From: Agrocybe praecox
Lineage: Eukaryota > Basidiomycota > Agaricomycetes > Agaricales > Agrocybaceae
Assembly (NCBI GenBank): GCA_964017145.1
Contig: OZ024848.1
Span: 1,996,501 to 2,060,500 of the forward strand
Reading direction: 5' to 3'
DNA: 64,000 nt
In this document: positions 60,193-64,000 of the stretch, piece by piece
How the letters are laid out: every line of letters starts with the position of its first letter
Numbering within the stretch: the stretch's first letter is position 1
Notes under the pieces: model-generated
Seen by the model: the letters and a program-made list of their open reading frames with translations, nothing else
Database searches by the model: none
Told to the model about the DNA's origin: nothing
Position numbers and translations under genes: made by a program

Positions 60193-61477
60193 TCAGTTCT
60201 GTTAAAGACAGGCGAACGATAAGCAGCCAATTTTGGATAAAGTGGCAATCATTACAGACCTCTGGTATCCTAAAGATGGTGATTTCCTAGAGGCAGGTAT
60301 CGATTAATAAAATGCAATCAACACTCGCTGGGGGTGAGCGTACCTGCTGCTTAAAATACCGTCTGTTCTCCTCGTCGATAAGTACAAGATTTAGGTAGTA
60401 CCGGGTTGTAAATTTCTTGTTGACATCCCGGAAAGTTGGTGTGAGGTCAAAGCCGCCCAAAAATACTCGAATGGGTATCGTTTCCCCTGACAAACCCTCA
60501 ACCAAGGGACATAATTACATAGACAAGGAACATACCTCGTACTGGTGCTCCATCCATAATTTCAAACTTGGTAATGGTTTCGCTTTCATTGTATTGATTA
60601 GGTGGGGATCCCGTTGTCTCTCGTCGAATGATAGATAATTCCATATGTTTGATCTTTATTCGCACCAATAAGAAGTAAATCTTGCCAACAATAACGTCTT
60701 TCAAGTGGTATCTATGATGGCTGAACTTCAGCCAATAAATATGAACTGAGTATAGTTAGCAACGCACTTTGATTTGTTGTATTCAAATTCAATATGCAGG
60801 CAGTCCTCTATCCCAACTTCCATCTTGATAGAATTGTTACTGTCGGGTGGCATACGGAACGAATGGACCCAAATATCCTTCTCCTTCACGACGTCTGCCA
60901 TTCTCCGAGATATCGATACCCTCACAAAGTATCTAGTATGGCACGTTCGATGGGTAATAACACAGGATTCAACGCATTTACACACCGAAGCTTGACGTTG
61001 ATGCCCTGATAACTCTCAAACTGTTTCTCGACATTTTTGAAATTGAAGTCAAAGGTTTGGGCTTGTCTCATTTCTCCAGGTGCAGCGAGTTCTTGAGATA
61101 GTGAGAGGAATTCGTGGTGGTGGCCCCTGTCGTAGAAAAGTTCTTGGAACGGCAATATTAGATACTAATTCCGGGAACACGGTTAAACCACTAACCAATG
61201 CTTCCAACGAATTCCACCTTGATACCCTCATGTGTGGTCTTTTTACCATCTCGGACGCGCACAGTTACCTAGATAACATTGTTTCGTAAGACATGCTCAG
61301 GGCTTGGAATAACTAGACGACATCATGTCATACCTGGCCCGTTACCGAGTCTCCATCGTAGTAGACCGGACATGTTATGTTCTTCTCTTTCTCTGACTTG
61401 ACTTCAACCTGCTTCCTGAGTTCCTCTCCTTCAAGTTTGATATCCACGTCAATAGGAGCAGCGAATAGATAGGCCAT
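60193..61477 (-). CDS. VPS26: Retromer subunit VPS26 (about 296 aa)
   Basis: Eight exons on the minus strand: 61477-61334, 61268-61196, 61142-60986, 60932-60768, 60711-60536, 60486-60344, 60286-60260 and 60198-60193. They sum to 297 codons. Diagnostic segments are IDVDIKLEGEELRKQVEVK, VYYDGDSVTGQVTVRVRDGK, IKVEFVGSIELFYDRGHHHEF, the ELAAPGEM and YFVRVSISRR region, and TPTFRDVNKKFTTRYYLNLV. The arrestin-like VPS26 binds VPS35 in the endosomal retromer that recycles cargo to the Golgi. The tail EITIFRIPEN uses a final intron; reading through it would add about 50 unrelated residues. No signal peptide is present, as expected. Confidence 0.93.
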
Positions 61478-61928
61478 CGTGCTTGTGGTGGTTGTAGTGG
61501 AAGTTCAATTCAAGTGCAGACTGTGCAGTGGTTCACGGTCGTGACAGAACCCAGTGACCGTTTCGATATGACAGCAGAACTCTATCACAGCACACGCGCA
61601 GTTTTTCTCTCTCGGACTCTCTGGAATGAGAGCTCCAGGACGATAGAGTGTATAGATTGTGATGGTCGGGGAGTAAGGGGGTCACTGCCAATTCGGTCAC
61701 AAACCTGACCCTGACAGTCGCGCCTGCGCGCTTCTTGAGGATTGTGTGGGTGGGCGTCACAGATAGCACAGTGCATCTCTTTGACAGAAAGCGTTGGATA
61801 TACATTATACATAAGCTACATTTCTAAATAAACTTTCAAACTTCCAGATAATGTATACAAGCGTTATGCTAGACTGTAAAGCAGGCTCCTATACAATCTA
61901 CAACCAGGAAGTCGCTAGTAGTACATTT
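61478..61928. other. Short intergenic region between VPS26 and VWA8
   Basis: Contains the VPS26 promoter and the VWA8 3' UTR. Small overlapping frames are not supported as genes. Confidence 0.5.
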
Positions 61929-64000
61929 TCATCGATCTATCATCGTGGATAGAATGCTTCTCAGAACATTGGGTATATCTCCTGTGTTGGACACACGGAA
62001 AGCACGACCGGGAAGGCTTTTCGTAATCCTATTATGATAGCGGAGTCAGCGTTGTAGAACCTCCCGGCCTATTCATGACATACCATGAAGCTTCGGCGCC
62101 TTCACCAATGCAAATTAAAGCCGTGTTGACTTTGGGATTGTGCTTCATGGCCCTAGTCAGTTCTTCGGGGGATATTTGATATCTTCCAAAATTCGCATCC
62201 TATAAAAGATAAAAGATTTTAGGATACCATCTCTCTTGGAGAACAAATAACAAACCGTGATTCCAATGACAAACCAATCATCTTAAAAAGAACTTTTTAA
62301 CTGAAGAAAACGATCCAAGAGAGTCTAGAGTTTACCTGCGTCGTATTTTGCTACATCGTTGACACCTTTAATGATGGCCTCCACTGCCAAAAAGACGTCG
62401 TCACAATCACTCCTTTCGGATGCATTTAATCCAAGACTAACCAGTATAATCTCCAGCAAAAGCGTATTGGGGAATCATGTTCATCTTTTCCGTGACCTTC
62501 CATCGTTCTTTGACTTCTGCAGGAGGTTTGTCCGCTTCCGTCAAAACGATGTCGGGACCATCACCAGACTAGGGAGGTAAAAATAAGAAGTACTGATTTA
62601 CTACCAAAGTAATTTGAACTAACATGGGCACACATCTAAGAATGATGTGTCAGCTCTAAACCTAGGAATAGATGCAAGAACCGGTTACTCACATCCCAGA
62701 CATATTTTTCTTTCCGCGAAAGACGGTCGAAGGTTTCCATTAACATCACAGCTGAGCAGACATTCAGTGACCAGCTGAGCACATATTAAATGTACGTACC
62801 TGTCTCCATGCTTCGTTGCAACCGGCCATCGTATTGGAATCGATACCTAAGAATATATCGTCAAGATGGCTTTAAAATACCTTCGGAGAAACTCACATTG
62901 AAGCACTTAAATCGAATATAAATTTGACCCTCTTGGGCCTGGAAAAAAAAAGGAGGGTGTAAATGAATTGAATCAAACATGGATTTATAAGTGGTATACT
63001 TGATCTGAGGGCGACCAATTTCCGGCTTTTCCATACCACGGCGTTTGTAGACAGTCGACTCGCCAGTTATGCCTTCAGTCAAGCGACTATCATCTAGCTC
63101 GCCGTCGGTTTGACGTTTGACCCACACTCTTTCCTCTTCCTTGGCAGCCAGATCTTAACAAAGGCTTCAACATTATTGGTACACTCGACTGGTATAAGCA
63201 ACTCACGCTCAAGGAGATCAAGCAACGATGCCATATGTGCTTGAGTTGCATTCAATAATGCACCGTAACCCTTCGCTTCGGAGGCAGACATGTCTAGCTC
63301 TTCCAACCTGCGTTGAAGCTCCTGACGAGCCATTTCTCTGGCCTTCTCCCTGATATGGTCAGGTACATTCTGCTTCTCTGCATCTGATATCTAGTATATC
63401 TGTCAGAAAGGGATGAAATGAGATACAAGGGATTATATATACCTGCTTAATATCGCCACCCTTGTAAACTCGTTTATATCCTCCTTTGCCACCCATACCG
63501 GCTGTATCCCTGCCACCAGTCTACGGCAAAAAAGCCATGATTACTACGGGTTTGCTTCATCAATAAAATGCACGTACACCTCCAGCCCATTTGTTGCCAC
63601 CCGAGTGTTCTTTGTCGTCGTGTTCTCCCTCCTTAGGCTGGTCGAGGCTTGTATCTTTGGGTTCGAAGTGAATGTCCTGAACTTTCTTTTTGGCAGCCTC
63701 ACGAGCGGCATCTAAGCCCAAATAAGGTACCTGTAACCTACGATTGAATGGCATGTATGAGCCAATTTCGCGACAAGTTATAAATATACCTGGTTACATA
63801 CCCATGAAGGATGAGAATTTCAGCAAGCTTATCAATGGTATCCGGTTTGTAGACATCAAAGTCAAAAACATTTCTTAAAGCATCGCCCAGGGAATCAGAA
63901 GGATAGCTCTTCATGTGTCTGACGAGATTGATTAGTTCTGAGCGATAGGGTGAGAAATTTTAGCTTTGCGAGGAAATGGATACTTGTATTCGTGCCTACC
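61929..64000 (-). CDS. VWA8: VWA8-type AAA/von Willebrand factor A protein, 3' part
   Basis: The gene enters from the right edge and ends at TGA 61929-61931. Minus-strand segments in order are VPYLGLDAAREAAKKKVQD, the Gly-rich TAGMGGKGGYKRVYKGGD, ISDAEKQNVPDHIREKAREM, VWVKRQTDGELDDSRLTEGI followed by TGESTVYKRRG, the VWA metal site FIFDLSASM with YRFQYDG after it, HSGDGPDIVLTEADKPP, DWFVIGITDANFGRYQ, and the tail LPGRAFRVSNTGDIPNVL. These match the C-terminal region of VWA8, a large protein with AAA ATPase modules, reported in mitochondria in animals. The MIDAS DxSxS motif is intact but split by an intron after ASAT. The AAA modules lie outside the window. Confidence 0.88.

Noticed and set aside
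60051..60259. C-terminal extension of VPS26
   Set aside because: Arises only if the last intron is not removed. The family normally ends near this point, and splicing gives an exact 297-codon frame.

Overview
The window looks like nuclear DNA of a mushroom-forming basidiomycete (Agaricomycetes). The genes are dense in short GT-AG introns of about 45-75 bp. The protein families are also typical: NACHT-WD40 NLR-like proteins, DUF6533 membrane proteins and degenerate F-box/LRR genes. There are no bacterial-type operons, ribosome binding sites or CRISPR arrays. All calls come from reading the sequence; no search was run.

Left part (1 to about 45.5 kb): an accessory, duplication-rich region. It holds three paralogous NACHT-WD40 (STAND/NLR-type) genes: A (1-2342, +, only its WD40 end is inside the window), B (16544-21594, +, complete, about 1577 aa) and C (39786-34976, -, complete, about 1496 aa). 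An intact NADP-isocitrate dehydrogenase gene (32229-33937, +) converges on C. IDH remnants lie downstream of A and B in the same tail-to-tail arrangement, so the NLR genes and IDH sequence were copied together. Block A (1 to about 10.8 kb) is an inverted, rearranged paralogue of block C (about 39.8 to 29.4 kb). A second inverted duplication carries two intact copies of an unrecognised 591-aa-class gene (26099-28498, - and 42498-44905, +). Between these lie F-box/LRR relics, three tandem relics of a small intron-rich gene, a hAT-like MITE with a paralogous empty site, and two candidate non-autonomous DNA elements (14823-16352 and 40104-42077).

Right part (about 47 to 64 kb): single-copy, mostly housekeeping DNA. 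It contains an unrecognised 972-aa Ser-rich protein (47275-50249, +), a DUF6533 seven-TM-type protein with tiny exons (51919-53655, +), SOF1/DCAF13 for ribosome biogenesis (56002-54125, -), an unrecognised membrane protein with a long tail (56804-59948, +), retromer VPS26 (61477-60193, -) and the 3' part of VWA8 (64000-61929, -).

The NLR genes plausibly act in non-self recognition and regulated cell death: a variable WD40 sensor, a NACHT switch and an N-terminal helical domain. The sequence supports the architecture but not a specific ligand or partner. The surrounding debris indicates birth-and-death evolution driven by segmental duplication and mobile elements.
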